From Chelativorans petroleitrophicus (GTDB taxonomy: Bacteria > Pseudomonadota > Alphaproteobacteria > Rhizobiales > Rhizobiaceae), in the NCBI RefSeq assembly GCF_025398195.1, contig NZ_JAODNV010000001.1, positions 1 through 64,000 on the forward strand: a DNA stretch of 64,000 nucleotides, in the 5' to 3' direction. Below, one piece after another: positions 35,396-45,460 of this stretch (position 1 is its first letter; every line of letters begins with the position of its first letter). A program made the position numbers and the translations under genes. A model generated the notes under the pieces. The model was not told the DNA's origin. It did no database searches and saw only the letters and a list, made by a program, of their open reading frames with translations.

Positions 35396-36601
35396 TCATC
35401 TTGCGTCCGCGGACAACGCCGCTACGCCCGGCAATGTCTTGCCTTCCATCCATTCGAGGAAGGCGCCGCCGGCGGTCGAGACATAGGTGAGGTCTTCGGC
35501 CACGCCAGCCTTGTTCAAGGCCGCCACCGTGTCCCCGCCGCCTGCGACGGAGACGAGCAGCCCCTCGCGTGTACGGTCGGCCGCATAGCGCGCTGCGGCA
35601 ATCGTGGCGTTGTCGAAGGGCTCGACCTCGAAGGCGCCGAGAGGCCCGTTCCAGACGAGGGTGTGAGCGCGTCTGAGCCATTCCCTGACCTTCTCGACCG
35701 TTTTCGGCCCCACGTCGAGAATCATGGCGTCCTCCGGCACGGAATCAATATCCACCGTCCAACTCTCGGCGCCGGCCTCGAATGCCCTGGCCACCACCGC
35801 GTCGAGCGGCAGAATGACGGCGCAGCCAGCGGAAGCCGCATCGAGCAGGATCGCCTTGGCCGTGTCGGCAAGGTCGTGTTCGCACAGCGACTTGCCTACG
35901 GCTTTTCCCTGGGCGGCGAGGAAGGTGTTGGCCATGCCACCGCCGATCACCAGCGCATCCACCTTCTTCACGAGATTCGAAAGCAGGTCGATCTTGGTGG
36001 AAACCTTCGCGCCGCCGACGATGGCGAGCACTGGGCGCGCCGGATTGCCAAGCCCTTTTTCCAGCGCCTCCAGCTCGGCCTGCATGGTGCGCCCCGCATA
36101 GGCGGGCAGAAGGTGGGCCAGCCCCTCGGTCGAGGCATGCGCCCGGTGGGCGGCGGAAAAGGCGTCGTTGACATAGATATCGCCATTCTCCGCCAGCGCC
36201 TTGGCGAACGCGGGATCGTTCTTTTCCTCGCCGGGATGGAAGCGGGTGTTCTCAAGCAGCAGGATGTCGCCGTCTTCCATTTGGGCGACGGCGTTCTTCG
36301 CCGTTTCCCCTATGCAGTCCGGCGCGAAATGTACAGGCCGGTCAATCACGCTCTCCACGGCATAGGCGATCGGCTCGAGCGAGGCCTCAGGGTCCGGCTT
36401 GCCCTTGGGGCGGCCGAAATGCGCAAGAAGCACCACCCTGGCGCGTTTGTCGGAAAGTTCCGTAATGGTGGGCGCGACGCGCTCGATCCGTGTCGTATCG
36501 GTGACCGCGCCGTCTTTGACAGGCACGTTCAGATCCACCCGCACCAGCACGCGCTTTCCGGTGATGTCTGCGAGGTCGTCCAGCGTTCGAAATTGGGCCA
36601 T
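35396..36601 (-). CDS. pgk: phosphoglycerate kinase
   Basis: Transfers the acyl phosphate of 1,3-bisphosphoglycerate to ADP. A full 401 residues with [14 protein letters not shown] at the start, [35 protein letters not shown] and the C-terminal [13 protein letters not shown] / [12 protein letters not shown]-type region ([12 protein letters not shown] here). The ATG at 36601 lies behind AAAGGAG; the frame continues 17 codons upstream. The antiporter gene upstream ends 57 bases earlier. Confidence 0.96.
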   Translation of the reverse strand: MAQFRTLDDLADITGKRVLVRVDLNVPVKDGAVTDTTRIERVAPTITELSDKRARVVLLAHFGRPKGKPDPEASLEPIAYAVESVIDRPVHFAPDCIGETAKNAVAQMEDGDILLLENTRFHPGEEKNDPAFAKALAENGDIYVNDAFSAAHRAHASTEGLAHLLPAYAGRTMQAELEALEKGLGNPARPVLAIVGGAKVSTKIDLLSNLVKKVDALVIGGGMANTFLAAQGKAVGKSLCEHDLADTAKAILLDAASAGCAVILPLDAVVARAFEAGAESWTVDIDSVPEDAMILDVGPKTVEKVREWLRRAHTLVWNGPLGAFEVEPFDNATIAAARYAADRTREGLLVSVAGGGDTVAALNKAGVAEDLTYVSTAGGAFLEWMEGKTLPGVAALSADAR

Positions 36602-36658
36602 TGGGTTGCTCCTTTCCCGGCGCGAAAATACAGCGCCGGATGAGACAGACAAGGCCGG

Positions 36659-38518
36659 TCACTCCTGAACCGGCTCGCCCGCCGCTTCCTCCGCTTCCAC
36701 CGTTTTCTTTTTCCTGCGACGCAATTCCATCAGGAAATTCCACAGCCAGCTCAGCGCTTCGCCAATGCTGAGGAAGACTGGCACCTCCGCTGGCCGCGCC
36801 GGCGGATCGACCGAAAGGCCAATGCCGGTGATGCGCCCCTCATCGTCGACGTCGCGCACGATCAGTTCGATTTCGCCGAGCGCCAAGCGGTCGCCGTATT
36901 CGGCGCGCCCGCCGAGCCGCTTGCGTACGAACTCGGCGATGGTAAGCGCCTGGTCCTCCTCGCTCAGGCCCAGCGCATAGGCCGCTTCGATATCGGCCGC
37001 CGGGCGGGAGGGGTCGAGCGCGAAGGCGCCGAAGAACTCCGCGTCTTCGGGGTCCACCGCCGCGGGGCTTGCAAACAGCCGGTCGAGCAGGACGGGATAA
37101 CGGTCCGGCACAAAAATGTAGACGCGGTCCCCGGCCATCAGCCGGCCAGCATATTGGTATGCCATGGAGCGTCCGTCGCGGACCACCAGCGATGGCCGCG
37201 CCCAGCGCGGGATGCGCTGTCCGCGCTCGACCGGACTGCCCGCGACGACGCGGTAGGCGAGCAGTTCATGGCGCGCTGATCCCGGCAGCTCCAGTTCGAC
37301 CTTGTCAACGGGACCGATGCGCGCCGGCACCACCAGACCGAGCCGCCGCGCGAGCGGCGCCACGCTCCAGCCCTGGACCAGCAGCGACACCAGCACCATG
37401 ATGAAGACGATGTTGAAGATCGTCCGGCCCTGGTCCAGCTCGTCGATCATCGGCAGGATGGCAAGCAGAACCGACACCGCGCCGCGCAGGCCCACCCAGG
37501 AGATGAAGGCCGTTTCCGCTCGTGTGAAATGGAACGGAAGCAGGCAGATCGTCACCGCCAGCGGGCGCGCGACGAAGATCAGGAACAGCCCGATGAGCAC
37601 CGCCGGCAGGGCGATGTCGGTGAATTGAGACGGTGTCGCCAAAAGGCCGAGCACGAGAAACATGATGATCTGCGCCAGCCAGGTCATGCCGTCTTGGAAC
37701 CGCTTCAGCATCGCCGTGGAGCGAAGTTGCGCATTGCCGGCGACGATGCCGGCCACATAGACGGCGATGAAGCCGGAACCGCCGAGCGCGCCTGCAAGCG
37801 CGAAGACGAGCAGGGAAAGGGCAAGCACGAAGATCGGAAGCAGGCCCCGGTCAAGATTGAGGCGCGTGACCAAGCGCACGATCATGTATCCCCCGGCCAA
37901 GCCCGCGGTCAGGCCGATGCCCATCTGCTGAAGAAAGCCGAGCGCGATATCGGCTGCCAGGTCTCCGGGCTCGACTTCAGCGCCCGAAGCAATCAGGCTG
38001 ATGAGGGAGAGCGTAAGGAATATGGCAATCGGATCGTTTGAGCCTGACTCTACCTCGAGCGTGGAGCGGACCTTGTCACGCACGGAGATGTTGCCGACGC
38101 GCAGCAGGAAGAAGACGGCGGCCGCGTCAGTCGAGGCGATGGTGGCGCCGAGGAGAAAGGATTCGAGCCAGTTGAACCCCGCAATGAAGTATGTGGCGAT
38201 CCCTACCAGCCCGGCGGTCAGCACCACGCCGAACGTTGCCAGCACCACGGCGGGCGCAGCCGCATTGCGCAGTGTGGCGAGGCTGGTGCCGAAGCCCGAA
38301 TCGAACAGGATGACCGCGAGCGCTAGAGAACCCACGAAAAAGGCGAGTGAGGCATTGTCAAAATCAAGCCCGAGCCCGTCAGTACCGGCGGCAAGCCCGA
38401 TACCGAGGAAGACGAGCAGCAGGGGTGCACCGAAACGGAAGGCGATCAGACTTGAAAACGCTGCGAAAAGAACGAGCGCGGTGGCAATCAGTGTTATCAG
38501 ATAAATGGATTGGTCCAT
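36659..38518 (-). CDS. potassium/proton antiporter of the NhaP2/CvrA type
   Basis: A 619-residue cation:proton antiporter 1 family protein. About twelve membrane helices fill residues 1-400, including the ion-site block ATIASTDAAAVFFLLR and EVESGSNDPIAIFLTL. A cytosolic TrkA-C (RCK) domain (ELELPGSARHELLAYRVVAGSPVERGQ) and a CorC/HlyC-associated domain (DRLALGEIELIVRDVDDEGRI) follow; such tails gate the transporter by nucleotides. A basic/acidic tail ends it. ATG behind GAGGTG. It lies between gap and pgk, an unusual interruption of glycolytic genes. Confidence 0.92.
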   Translation of the reverse strand: MDQSIYLITLIATALVLFAAFSSLIAFRFGAPLLLVFLGIGLAAGTDGLGLDFDNASLAFFVGSLALAVILFDSGFGTSLATLRNAAAPAVVLATFGVVLTAGLVGIATYFIAGFNWLESFLLGATIASTDAAAVFFLLRVGNISVRDKVRSTLEVESGSNDPIAIFLTLSLISLIASGAEVEPGDLAADIALGFLQQMGIGLTAGLAGGYMIVRLVTRLNLDRGLLPIFVLALSLLVFALAGALGGSGFIAVYVAGIVAGNAQLRSTAMLKRFQDGMTWLAQIIMFLVLGLLATPSQFTDIALPAVLIGLFLIFVARPLAVTICLLPFHFTRAETAFISWVGLRGAVSVLLAILPMIDELDQGRTIFNIVFIMVLVSLLVQGWSVAPLARRLGLVVPARIGPVDKVELELPGSARHELLAYRVVAGSPVERGQRIPRWARPSLVVRDGRSMAYQYAGRLMAGDRVYIFVPDRYPVLLDRLFASPAAVDPEDAEFFGAFALDPSRPAADIEAAYALGLSEEDQALTIAEFVRKRLGGRAEYGDRLALGEIELIVRDVDDEGRITGIGLSVDPPARPAEVPVFLSIGEALSWLWNFLMELRRRKKKTVEAEEAAGEPVQE

Positions 38519-38821
38519 GACACCTCAATTTTAAATCGATTTACAGCGCTCCCTGCGAAATTGTCTTCCTTGCGTTTCATCCCTATCCCGCTGGCCCTCT
38601 CAGGCTCAAAGAAAAAGCATGAAAGTTGTACTGCGAGGTGACGGCATCTGGCAGAAAAAGAGCCTCCAGCGCCGTCCGTTTCAGCGTTTTTCAACACCGC
38701 CGCGTACTCGATTTAGCCTTCGAAAACTAAAGTGAGGTGAATGGCGGCTCAACGCAAGACGATCGGCAACAAAAAAATGCCCGGCCGGGGCCGGGCGCCG
38801 TTTGCGGGAAAAGGCCAGATC
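38519..38821. other. intergenic region between antiporter and gap
   Basis: It holds the gap terminator at 38770-38796 and the antiporter promoter region. A small palindrome AAATCGATTT lies at 38533-38542, near the antiporter start. I see no gene or RNA. Confidence 0.5.
38770..38796 (-). terminator. strong intrinsic terminator of gap
   Basis: Minus strand GCCCGGCC / GGCCGGGC, a two-base loop core, then ATTTTTTTG. It begins 26 bases past the gap stop and is the clearest terminator of this block. Confidence 0.9.
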
Positions 38822-39835
38822 TCAGCCGAGCGTCTTGGCGATGACCGCTGTCACATCGGCCATGCGGTTCGAGAAGCCCCATTCATTGTCGTACCAGGAC
38901 ATCACCCGGACAAGGTCGCCCTCGATGACTTTGGTCTGGGGCAGCGCGAAGGTCGAGGAAGCCGGGCTATGCGAAAGGTCGATCGAGACCAGCGGCTCGT
39001 TGGTGCATTCGAGAATGCCCTTGAGCGGGCCCTCGCTCGCAGCCGCCACGAGCGCCTGATTGACCTCCTCGACCGTGACCTTGCGCTTCGCCACGAATTT
39101 AAAGTCGATCACCGACACATTGGGCACCGGCACGCGAATCGACACGCCGTCGAGCTTGCCCTTCAGCTCCGGCAGCACGAGGCCGACGGCGCGCGCGGCG
39201 CCGGTCGAGGTGGGAATCATCGACATCGCGGCGGCGCGGGCGCGGTAAAGGTCCTTGTGCATGGTGTCAAGCGTCGGCTGGTCGCCGGTATAGGCATGCA
39301 CCGTTGTCATGAAGCCTTTCTCGATGCCGAAGGCCTCGTGCAGAACCTTGGCGACGGGCGCCAGGCAGTTCGTCGTGCAGGAGGCGTTGGAGATGACGAC
39401 GTGGTCCTTCGTGATCTGCTCGTGATTGACGCCATAGACCACCGTCAGGTCGGCGCCGTCGGCCGGGGCCGAAACGAGCACGCGCTTCGCGCCGGCCCGA
39501 AGGTGTGCTGACGCCTTTTCCTTCGAGGTGAAGATGCCGGTGCATTCGAGCACGATATCGACGCCCAGGTCCTTCCACGGCAGGTTGGCCGGGTCGCGCT
39601 CGGCCAGCACCTTGAAGGCGCCGGAGCCTACGCGGATCGTGTCACCCTCCACCGTCACTTCGCCCGGGAAGCGTCCGTGCACGCTGTCGTAGCGCAGCAG
39701 ATGCGCGTTGGTTTCCACGGGACCCAGATCATTGATCGCGACCACGTCGATATCCTTGCGGCCGGATTCATGAATGGCGCGCACGATGTTGCGGCCGATG
39801 CGGCCAAATCCGTTGATGGCTACCCTGACAGTCAT
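38822..39835 (-). CDS. gap: glyceraldehyde-3-phosphate dehydrogenase, type I
   Basis: Oxidises and phosphorylates glyceraldehyde 3-phosphate with NAD. The 337-residue protein has [12 protein letters not shown] at residues 9-20, the catalytic Cys153 in [20 protein letters not shown]-type [11 protein letters not shown], and [17 protein letters not shown]. The ATG follows GGAGG. It is 168 bases downstream of tkt; this gap contains a palindromic repeat and a strong hairpin just before the Shine-Dalgarno. Confidence 0.96.
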   Translation of the reverse strand: MTVRVAINGFGRIGRNIVRAIHESGRKDIDVVAINDLGPVETNAHLLRYDSVHGRFPGEVTVEGDTIRVGSGAFKVLAERDPANLPWKDLGVDIVLECTGIFTSKEKASAHLRAGAKRVLVSAPADGADLTVVYGVNHEQITKDHVVISNASCTTNCLAPVAKVLHEAFGIEKGFMTTVHAYTGDQPTLDTMHKDLYRARAAAMSMIPTSTGAARAVGLVLPELKGKLDGVSIRVPVPNVSVIDFKFVAKRKVTVEEVNQALVAAASEGPLKGILECTNEPLVSIDLSHSPASSTFALPQTKVIEGDLVRVMSWYDNEWGFSNRMADVTAVIAKTLG

Positions 39836-39855
39836 GACCTACCTCCGGCGTGCTG

Positions 39856-39876
39856 GCGCCGCCGTAAGGGCGGCGC
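39856..39876 (-). promoter_or_regulatory. hairpin just upstream of the gap ribosome-binding site
   Basis: GCGCCGCC / GGCGGCGC with a five-base loop, about ten bases before the GGAGG of gap on the minus strand. No T run follows, so it is more likely an mRNA end-stabilising or translation-affecting structure than a terminator. Confidence 0.5.
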
Positions 39877-39950
39877 AATGATGAATTGCGGTCCAAGGCA
39901 TTTCTGCTTCCCGCTCAGGAGGCAGAAAAGCTCTAAGGTTATCGTTGTAG

Positions 39951-39990
39951 CGCAATTTCGGACGGAAAACCGGTTCCCGAAATTGCTCCG
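39951..39990. repeat. short rhizobial-type palindromic repeat element
   Basis: GCAATTTCGG (39953-39962) and CCGAAATTGC (39978-39987) enclose ACGGAAAACCGGTTC. This resembles the dispersed intergenic palindromes common in rhizobial genomes, whose core is a GCAATT...GACGGAAAACCG stretch paired with GAATTGC. Only one copy was noticed in the window. Confidence 0.55.
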
Positions 39991-40003
39991 AAACTGAAGA
40001 GCG

Positions 40004-41998
40004 CTAGCGCGTGGCCCTGAGGCGCGCCTCGGCCGCCTCCACAGCCGCTTCCGCCGTAATGCCGAAGTGCTTGTAGAGTGCCGCCGCCGGCGCGCTGGCG
40101 CCGAAGCCGCTCATACCGATGAACAGACCGTCCGTCCCGATAAAGCGGTCCCAGCCCTGACGGATACCCGCCTCGATGGCGATCCGGACCGGGGCGCTGC
40201 CGATGATGGCCTGCTGATAGTCCTGATCCTGCTGCTCGAACAGCTCGAAACAGGGAACGGAGACGACGCGCGTCGGATGGCCACGCTCCTCGAGCATGGC
40301 GCGCGCCTTCACCGCGATCTCCACTTCCGAGCCGCTGGCGAAGATGGTCACTTTCGCCTCGTCGCTGGCAGGCAGCAGCTCGTAGGCACCGCGTGCGCAC
40401 AGATTGTCTTCCTCGAACTCCGTCCTCACCGGCTCCAGCTTCTGGCGAGTCAGGGCCAGGGTGGATGGGGCCTTGCGGGATTCGAGGGCGAGCTGCCAGC
40501 ATTCGGCCGTCTCGGTGGCGTCCGCCGGGCGGAAGACGAGATGGTTTGGGATGGCGCGGAGGGCCGCGAGATGCTCTACGGGCTGATGGGTCGGTCCGTC
40601 CTCGCCGAGCCCGATCGAATCATGCGTCATCACGAAGATCGAGCGGATGCCCATGAGCGATGCAAGCCGCATCGCGGGCCGCGCATAGTCGGAGAAGGCC
40701 AGGAACGTGCCGCCATAGGGGATGAGTCCGCCATGCAGCGCGATGCCGTTCATGGCCGCCGCCATCGCATGCTCGCGGATGCCGTAATGAATGTAGCGGC
40801 CGGTGAAATCGTCCGGCGTCACGCTCGCCGTCTGGCTCGTCTTGGTGTTGTTCGAGCCGGTTAGATCGGCCGAGCCGCCGATGGTCTCCGTCAGGCAGTC
40901 ATTGATGACTTCCAGCGCCATCTCCGAGGCGTTGCGTGTGGCAACCTTCGGGTTTTCCTTGGCGATCTTCTTCTTGTACTCGGCAATCACGCTCGGGAGC
41001 GCTTCGGGCAGATCGCCGCGCATGCGCCGCTCGAACTCGGCGCGTACGGTGCCGTCGGATTCAGCCAGGCGCTTTTCCCAGGCGACACGCTCCTTGGCGG
41101 AACGAAGGCCCGCCAGGCGCCAGTCGTCGAGAATATCGGACGGGATTACAAAAGGCGCTGCATCCCAGCCGAGCGCCTCCCTGGTCTTGGCGATTTCGTC
41201 GGCCCCAAGAGGCGAGCCATGCGCCTTGGCGGTGCCGGCCTTGGTAGGGGCGCCGCGGCCGATGGTGGTGCGGAAGGCAATGAAGGTCGGCCGGTCCGAC
41301 TGGCGCGCCGCCTCGATCGCAGCGGCGATGGCTTCCGGATCGTGGCCGTCGGCGTGCATCGTGTTCCAGCCGGAAGCGGCGAAGCGCGCGCACTGGTCCG
41401 TGGAATCGGCGAGCGAGACTGGACCGTCGATGGAGATCCGGTTGTCGTCGAAAAGCACGATCAGCTTGTTGAGCTTGAGGTGCCCGGCGAGCGTCAGCGC
41501 CTCCTGGCTGATGCCTTCCATCAGGCAGCCGTCGCCGACAAGCGCATAGGTGTAGTGGTTGACGAGCTGGTCACCGAAGCGGGCGTTGAGAAGCCGCTCG
41601 GCAATCGCCATACCCACGGCATTGGCGAAACCCTGACCGAGCGGGCCGGTGGTGGTCTCGATCCCCGCCGCATGGCCATATTCGGGATGGCCGGCGGTGC
41701 GCGAGCCGAGCTGCCGGAAATTCTTGATTTCCTCGAGGGTGATATCCTCGTAGCCGAGCAGGTACAGGAGCGAATAGAGCAGCATGGAGCCGTGGCCAGC
41801 CGAAAGCACGAAGCGATCGCGGTCGGGCCAGTAGGGGTTCTTCGGATCGTGCTTCATGAAGCGCGTGAACAGCACTGTGGCGATGTCCGCAGCTCCCATG
41901 GGCAGGCCGGGATGGCCGGATTGCGCCTTCTCCACGGCGTCAATGGAAAGAAAGCGGATCGCATTCGCCATCCGGTCGTGTTTTTCGCGTGAGATCAT
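40004..41998 (-). CDS. tkt: transketolase
   Basis: Thiamine-diphosphate enzyme that moves two-carbon units between sugar phosphates in the pentose phosphate or Calvin cycle. At 664 residues it is full length. Blocks are [22 protein letters not shown], the TPP motif [14 protein letters not shown]...DDNRISIDG, the transketolase signature [24 protein letters not shown] and [16 protein letters not shown]. The ATG at 41998 has only a weak ribosome-binding site. A promoter candidate lies at 42071-42098. Confidence 0.95.
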   Translation of the reverse strand: MISREKHDRMANAIRFLSIDAVEKAQSGHPGLPMGAADIATVLFTRFMKHDPKNPYWPDRDRFVLSAGHGSMLLYSLLYLLGYEDITLEEIKNFRQLGSRTAGHPEYGHAAGIETTTGPLGQGFANAVGMAIAERLLNARFGDQLVNHYTYALVGDGCLMEGISQEALTLAGHLKLNKLIVLFDDNRISIDGPVSLADSTDQCARFAASGWNTMHADGHDPEAIAAAIEAARQSDRPTFIAFRTTIGRGAPTKAGTAKAHGSPLGADEIAKTREALGWDAAPFVIPSDILDDWRLAGLRSAKERVAWEKRLAESDGTVRAEFERRMRGDLPEALPSVIAEYKKKIAKENPKVATRNASEMALEVINDCLTETIGGSADLTGSNNTKTSQTASVTPDDFTGRYIHYGIREHAMAAAMNGIALHGGLIPYGGTFLAFSDYARPAMRLASLMGIRSIFVMTHDSIGLGEDGPTHQPVEHLAALRAIPNHLVFRPADATETAECWQLALESRKAPSTLALTRQKLEPVRTEFEEDNLCARGAYELLPASDEAKVTIFASGSEVEIAVKARAMLEERGHPTRVVSVPCFELFEQQDQDYQQAIIGSAPVRIAIEAGIRQGWDRFIGTDGLFIGMSGFGASAPAAALYKHFGITAEAAVEAAEARLRATR

Positions 41999-42070
41999 GT
42001 CTGCTCGCTGGTCCAGTGCCGGGCTTCACGGGCGCGGGCGGCCCCTGCGCCCTTTCGAGAAAGCAGGCGA

Positions 42071-42098
42071 CACATAGCAGGTGCGCTGTTCAAGTCAA
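42071..42098 (-). promoter_or_regulatory. candidate promoter of tkt
   Basis: On the minus strand TTGACT, 16 bases, then TATGTG. The -35 is a good match and the -10 only fair. It ends 73 bases before the tkt start. Confidence 0.35.
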
Positions 42099-42276
42099 TA
42101 AACCCCGACCGGGCCGGAAGGTTCGCGAGGCTACCAATAAAGCTGGGACGGCTCAGCAAACAGGGGACGACGGGTCCGGGCATGTTGACGCCCCTTTAAT
42201 CCGGAGCTTAATCTTTCATTTGTAAAATCTTCTGATCGCGGGCAATTCACAGGCGGGTGGGGCCGGGATAGTTGCT

Positions 42277-42549
42277 ATGAGCGATGATGCCACTCTCCGT
42301 GAAGTGCTCGACCGTCTCGCCAGAGCCATTGACGCTCTGGAGGCCGCTGTCGATGCGCGGCTGGAGAAGGAGAGCGATTTTTCCGAAGCTGAGGCCGAGG
42401 TGCAGCGCATGGGCGCCGACCGGGCGCGCCTTGCGCAGGAGATCGACAAGGCCGAGGCGCGCGCGGAGCGGCTTGCGGAGGTCAATCGCGAAGTTTCGCG
42501 CAGGCTCGTTACGGCGATGGAGACGATCCGCGCCGTGCTGGATCGCTGA
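42277..42549 (+). CDS. DUF4164 family coiled-coil protein
   Basis: A 90-residue, almost wholly helical acidic/basic protein (LDRLARAIDALEAAVDARLEKES, then KAEARAERLAEVNREVSRRL) predicted to form a coiled coil. The family is found in Hyphomicrobiales just upstream of zapA. Its role is unknown; the pairing suggests a part in division-ring assembly. The tkt gene diverges from it. Eleven bases separate it from zapA. Confidence 0.82.
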   Translation: MSDDATLREVLDRLARAIDALEAAVDARLEKESDFSEAEAEVQRMGADRARLAQEIDKAEARAERLAEVNREVSRRLVTAMETIRAVLDR

Positions 42550-42560
42550 AGCACACGGAC

Positions 42561-42932
42561 ATGGCGGAAACAATGGCACAGGTCACGGTCATCATTGACG
42601 GCAAGACGTATCGCATGGCCTGCGACGAAGGCCAGGAAGAGCATCTAATTGACCTTGCGCAGCGTTTCGACCGCTATGTTGCGCATCTGAAGGATGCCTT
42701 CGGCGAAATCGGAGACCAGCGCATCACCGTCATGGCGGGCATCATGGTCATGGACGAACTGACCGAGCTGCAGAAGCGGGTGCATGGGCTCGAGACCGAA
42801 ATTGCCACGCTGCGCAAGACGCGGGACGAGGCGCTTCTGCAGGCGGACAGGATCGATGCGGCGCTGACGGGCCAGCTGTCCGAGCTTGCGGGTCGCATCG
42901 AGGCGGTTGCGGCGAAACTGTCCGGCGCTTAA
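42561..42932 (+). CDS. zapA: cell division protein ZapA
   Basis: Cytosolic protein that bundles FtsZ protofilaments. A 123-residue protein with the ZapA N-terminal block VTVIIDGKTYRMACDEGQEEHLIDLAQRFD... and a C-terminal coiled coil (ELQKRVHGLETEIATLRKT). A second ATG at 42573 (MAQVTVIIDGK) is an equally good start. It is co-oriented with the DUF4164 gene. rimM follows 62 bases later; this leaves no room for the 6S RNA gene that commonly follows zapA in rhizobia. Confidence 0.9.
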   Translation: MAETMAQVTVIIDGKTYRMACDEGQEEHLIDLAQRFDRYVAHLKDAFGEIGDQRITVMAGIMVMDELTELQKRVHGLETEIATLRKTRDEALLQADRIDAALTGQLSELAGRIEAVAAKLSGA

Positions 42933-42994
42933 AGCCATGGCATGATCAGTTTGAGGCGCCCGCGGGCGCTGAGGCCAGGCGTTGACAAGGATCG

Positions 42995-43588
42995 ATGGCA
43001 AAGCCCGGGAAACCCGTGCAGCTCGGCATCATCGGCGCGCCCTTCGGCGTGAGAGGTGAGTTGCGCGTCAAGACCTTTACCGAAGACCCGCTGGCGCTCG
43101 GCAGCTACGGTCCGCTTACGACCGGCTCGGGCCGTGTGCTTGAGGTGGCCGGCATCCGCCCCGCCAAAGGGGTTGCGATCGTCCGTTTCAAAGGCGTGGG
43201 GGATCGCAACACGGCCGAGGTGCTTCGGGGCGAGGCTCTGTTTGTCGACCGCGCGGCTCTGCCCGAGGCGCTGGAAGAGGAAGAATACTATCATGCGGAC
43301 CTCATCGGCTTGCAGGTCGTTGACGAAAGCGGAAAGGAGGTCGGCAGGATCGTCGCGATTCACAATTTCGGCGCCGGAGACGTGCTGGAGGTTCAACCGG
43401 GCACGGGCAGCACGGTGATGATCTCCTTTACCCGCGACGCGGTGCCGCGCGTTGACGTGAAGGAGGGGACCGTAGGGATCGACCGCGCCGCCGCGGGGCT
43501 CGATGGAACGGCTGAGCGTGAAGCGCCGCAACGGTCCCGCCGTGCAAGGCCCGCGCGTAAGATGAAGTCGGCCGGAGGCGCTTCTTGA
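42995..43588 (+). CDS. rimM: ribosome maturation factor RimM
   Basis: Assists assembly of the 30S head by binding S19. A 197-residue protein: RimM N-terminal barrel with [29 protein letters not shown]-barrel with [36 protein letters not shown], and a basic tail ([13 protein letters not shown]) longer than in enteric bacteria. It overlaps trmD by four bases. The rpsP gene normally upstream is missing here. Confidence 0.94.
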   Translation: MAKPGKPVQLGIIGAPFGVRGELRVKTFTEDPLALGSYGPLTTGSGRVLEVAGIRPAKGVAIVRFKGVGDRNTAEVLRGEALFVDRAALPEALEEEEYYHADLIGLQVVDESGKEVGRIVAIHNFGAGDVLEVQPGTGSTVMISFTRDAVPRVDVKEGTVGIDRAAAGLDGTAEREAPQRSRRARPARKMKSAGGAS

Positions 43589-44292
43589 GCTTCCGCGCCA
43601 CGGTTCTCACGCTTTACCCGGAAATGTTCCCCGGGCATCTCGGCCTGTCGCTTGCCGGCCGCGCGCTCGCGGTAGGCGCATGGTCGCTGGAGACGGTCCA
43701 GATCCGCGATTTCGCCCAGGACAAGCACCGCAGCGTGGACGATACGCCCGCGGGCGGCGGTGCGGGCATGGTGATGCGCGCGGACGTGCTGGCGCGCGCC
43801 ATCGACAGTGCGGCGCCCGAGGATGACCCCCGCCCGAGGCTGCTCATGAGCCCGCGCGGTGCGCCGCTCACCCAGGCTCGCGTACGCGCGCTTGCTTCCG
43901 GCCCCGGCGCCGTCATTGTCTGCGGGCGCTTCGAGGGCGTGGACCAACGCGTGATCGAGGCGCGCTCGCTGGAAGAGGTTTCCATCGGCGACTACATCCT
44001 TTCAGGCGGCGAGCCGGCCGCGCTCGTCCTGCTCGATGCCGTCGTGCGGCTCCTTCCGGGGGTTATGGGCAACGAAAGTTCCGGGACGGAGGAGAGCTTC
44101 GAAAACGGGCTTCTGGAACATCCGCATTACACGAGGCCCCAACTTTTCGAGGGGCGGGAGATTCCGGCCGTGCTCACCTCCGGCAACCACAAGAAGATCG
44201 CCGAATGGCGGCGCGCGGAAGCGGAAAGGCTGACGCGCGAGCGGCGGCCCGATCTTTGGGCGCGGTACGAAAAGGCCGGAGAGGCGGAATGA
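43585..44292 (+). CDS. trmD: tRNA (guanine-37-N1) methyltransferase
   Basis: Methylates G37 beside the anticodon with SAM, preventing +1 frameshifting. The 235-residue knotted SPOUT enzyme shows [12 protein letters not shown], the deep-knot block [27 protein letters not shown] and [14 protein letters not shown]. It starts with TTG at 43585 (frame overlaps rimM) and its TGA overlaps the next ATG, so three genes are coupled. Confidence 0.95.
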   Translation: MSFRATVLTLYPEMFPGHLGLSLAGRALAVGAWSLETVQIRDFAQDKHRSVDDTPAGGGAGMVMRADVLARAIDSAAPEDDPRPRLLMSPRGAPLTQARVRALASGPGAVIVCGRFEGVDQRVIEARSLEEVSIGDYILSGGEPAALVLLDAVVRLLPGVMGNESSGTEESFENGLLEHPHYTRPQLFEGREIPAVLTSGNHKKIAEWRRAEAERLTRERRPDLWARYEKAGEAE

Positions 44293-44627
44293 AACGGCTT
44301 CTGCAGGCCGAAAATGCCGCGCTCCTCTTGGCGGCGCTCATCGCTTACCAGATGGCGGACGGCAGCTGGTGGCTGTTTCTCGTCCTCTTCCTCGCGCCCG
44401 ACCTTTCCATGCTCGGCTATCTCGGGGGTCCGCGCGTGGGCGCCTGGTGCTACAACGCCGTCCATAACTGGTCCGCGCCGGTCATCCTCTATTTGGCGGC
44501 CCTTGCGGCGGATTCGGCCCTCTTCGTGCATCTGGCTCTCATTCTTGCGGCCCATATCGCCATGGATCGCGCGCTCGGCTACGGGCTGAAGCATGAAAGC
44601 GGCTTCAAGGACACGCATCTGGGCTGA
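44289..44627 (+). CDS. DUF4260 family small membrane protein
   Basis: A 112-residue inner-membrane protein with three to four predicted helices ([67 protein letters not shown]). The [14 protein letters not shown] end is the family signature. Function is unknown. The ATG overlaps the trmD stop (ATGA), an odd insertion into the rimM-trmD-rplS cluster. Confidence 0.85.
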   Translation: MKRLLQAENAALLLAALIAYQMADGSWWLFLVLFLAPDLSMLGYLGGPRVGAWCYNAVHNWSAPVILYLAALAADSALFVHLALILAAHIAMDRALGYGLKHESGFKDTHLG

Positions 44628-44830
44628 CGGGATCGCTATCGGTTGATTCCCCTGCCGATCTCGTGTATGTGCGCGGCCGGCTGGCATGGAAGGTCCATGG
44701 CCGGCATCTTAAGCAAGAACGTGCATTCGCTCTTGCGGCCTCCCCGGGGGAGCCGCACTCATCAGGCGGTCGGTGAACTGCCTGCGGGATGAGCGCTCTG
44801 ACGGTTCGAGAAGAACAAAAGGACAAGACG

Positions 44831-45355
44831 ATGGACCTTATCCGTCAGCTCGAGGCCGAGCAGGCCCAGAAGATCGCTTCCCAGCGCACGCTTCCCGACT
44901 TTTCGCCCGGTGACACCGTGCGCGTGCTCGTGCGCGTGACCGAGGGTTCCAGGACGCGCATCCAGGCCTTCGAGGGCGTGTGCATCGCGCGCTCCGGCTC
45001 GGGGCTCAACGAGAATTTCACCGTCCGCAAGATTTCCTATGGCGAGGGCGTGGAACGTGTCTTCCCGGTCTACTCGCCATTGGTGGAAGGTGTCGAGGTC
45101 GTACGACGCGGCAAGGTGCGGCGCGCCAAGCTCTACTATCTGCGTGACCGGCGCGGCAAATCCGCCCGCATCAGCGAAAATACCGGTGCCCGCGCCCGCA
45201 GGCTGAACGACGCGGCGCGTCAGGCGGCGGCGGACGAAAGGGCGCGCATCGAGGCCGAGAAGGTGGCTGCCGCGGAGGCGCTCGCCGCGGAGAAGGCCGC
45301 GGAAGAAGCAGCCGCCCAGGAGGCTGAAGCCGCAGCCGAGGCCAAGAGCGAGTAG
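44831..45355 (+). CDS. rplS: 50S ribosomal protein L19
   Basis: L19 sits at the interface of the two ribosomal subunits. The ATG at 44831 follows AAAGGA and gives 174 residues. The core (residues 1-120) has [47 protein letters not shown] and a [15 protein letters not shown] end. A tail of about 50 residues of Ala, Glu and Lys follows, seen also in other rhizobial L19 proteins and probably flexible. A long 203-base gap from the preceding gene suggests its own promoter. Confidence 0.95.
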   Translation: MDLIRQLEAEQAQKIASQRTLPDFSPGDTVRVLVRVTEGSRTRIQAFEGVCIARSGSGLNENFTVRKISYGEGVERVFPVYSPLVEGVEVVRRGKVRRAKLYYLRDRRGKSARISENTGARARRLNDAARQAAADERARIEAEKVAAAEALAAEKAAEEAAAQEAEAAAEAKSE

Positions 45356-45373
45356 GCCCGGACAAGACTTACA

Positions 45374-45417
45374 ATGGATGATTGCGCCCGCGCATCGGCA
45401 ACGGCGCATTCATCCAT
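45374..45417. terminator. hairpin between convergent rplS and rsmB
   Basis: ATGGATGATTGCGCC (45374-45388) and GGCGCATTCATCCAT (45403-45417) pair over 14 of 15 positions. It lies between the stop codons of two converging genes and could end both transcripts, though no T run follows on either side. Confidence 0.6.
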
Positions 45418-45460
45418 AGGGCTTCCGCAGAGGCCCGTTCATTCCATGCAGTTATAAATC

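Noticed and set aside
42196-42211. TTAA...TTAA pair upstream of DUF4164-zapA
   Set aside because: Spacing is eight bases, not the seven required for a CtrA site.
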